In this document: piece after piece, positions 4,901-5,074 of the stretch
Layout: each line of letters begins with the position of its first letter
Numbering within the stretch: the first letter of the stretch is position 1
Source of the DNA: an uncultured Clostridium sp.
GTDB lineage: Bacteria; Bacillota_A; Clostridia; Lachnospirales; Lachnospiraceae
Assembly: GCA_947174825.1 (NCBI GenBank)
Contig: CAMWKN010000183.1
Location: forward strand, 1 to 5,074
Length of the DNA stretch: 5,074 nt
Direction: 5' to 3'
The notes under the pieces: model-generated
What the model saw: the letters and a program-made list of their open reading frames with translations, nothing else
Database searches by the model: none
What the model was told of the DNA's origin: nothing
Made by a program: the position numbers and the translations under genes

Positions 4901-5074
4901 CTAGGATCGTAAGTTCTTAATCAATTGATCCAGTTCGTCCGCAATTGTCAATTCTTCATCATAATGTCTATCCGCAAACTGGGACAGATTTCTTCCAATG
5001 AGATTTCCTGCTTCTTTTCCAGAAGCACATTCCTCATTCAGAAAAGATTGATACGCCATGGCATAGCACTGAAA
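4901..5074 (-). CDS. Hypothetical protein, C-terminal 57 residues (enters from window edge)
   Basis: An open frame from the window edge ends in TAG at 4903-4901. The visible part is polar and mildly acidic: it begins FQCYAMAYQSFLNEE, continues with GNLIGRNLSQFADRHYDEE and ends ADELDQLIKNLRS, which suggests helices. I do not recognise the family and see no membrane segment or catalytic motif. It is read as coding because it is open to the edge on the same strand as all other genes, has protein-like composition, and its stop lies 105 bp before the hydrolase start with no terminator between, so it may share the transcript. The true start and size are outside the window. Confidence 0.6.
   Translation of the reverse strand, partial: FQCYAMAYQSFLNEECASGKEAGNLIGRNLSQFADRHYDEELTIADELDQLIKNLRS

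Overview
The window looks like chromosome, or an integrated element, of a low-to-moderate GC Gram-positive anaerobe. A clostridial, Lachnospiraceae-like host is my best guess, from the strong AAGGAGG-type ribosome binding sites, the codon choice and the families present; nothing here fixes the taxon. Every gene I can support lies on the minus strand, so transcription runs from high to low coordinates. No RNA gene, IS element, CRISPR array or convincing terminator hairpin was seen.

In transcription order: (1) 5074-4901, the last 57 codons of an unrecognised protein; (2) 4795-4289, a 168-residue phage-endolysin-type cysteine peptidase related to NlpC/P60 hydrolases; (3) 4145-3273 and 3254-2646, two adjacent diverged paralogues of the uncharacterised DUF2589 family, the first with an added charged, coiled-coil-like C-terminal region; (4) 2585-1851, a STAS domain followed by a HATPase_c (RsbW/SpoIIAB-like) domain in one reading frame, interrupted by an in-frame TGA at 2111-2109; (5) 1851-343, a GH3-family adenylate-forming acyl-acid amido synthetase whose ATG overlaps the preceding TAA by one base; (6) 327-1, the N-terminal 109 residues of a MATE-family multidrug/metabolite exporter.

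Gaps are 105 bp (gene 1 to 2), 143 bp (2 to 3), 18 bp between the DUF2589 genes, 60 bp before the STAS gene, a 1-bp overlap into GH3, and 15 bp before MATE. The layout fits one long operon or two abutting ones: a DUF2589/hydrolase module, then a regulator/GH3/MATE module. The two larger gaps before the DUF2589 pair and before the STAS gene each hold a copy of an imperfect 17-18 bp sequence, which may mark internal regulatory sites.

Functional reading (inference): the STAS-HATPase protein would be a partner-switching regulator, GH3 would activate a carboxylic acid and join it to an amine or amino acid, and MATE would export a small molecule, possibly that product. DUF2589 proteins have no established function known to me. 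The combination is the best candidate in the window for an undescribed system. The in-frame stop in the regulator suggests either decay in this strain, a base-call error, or an unusual readthrough event.
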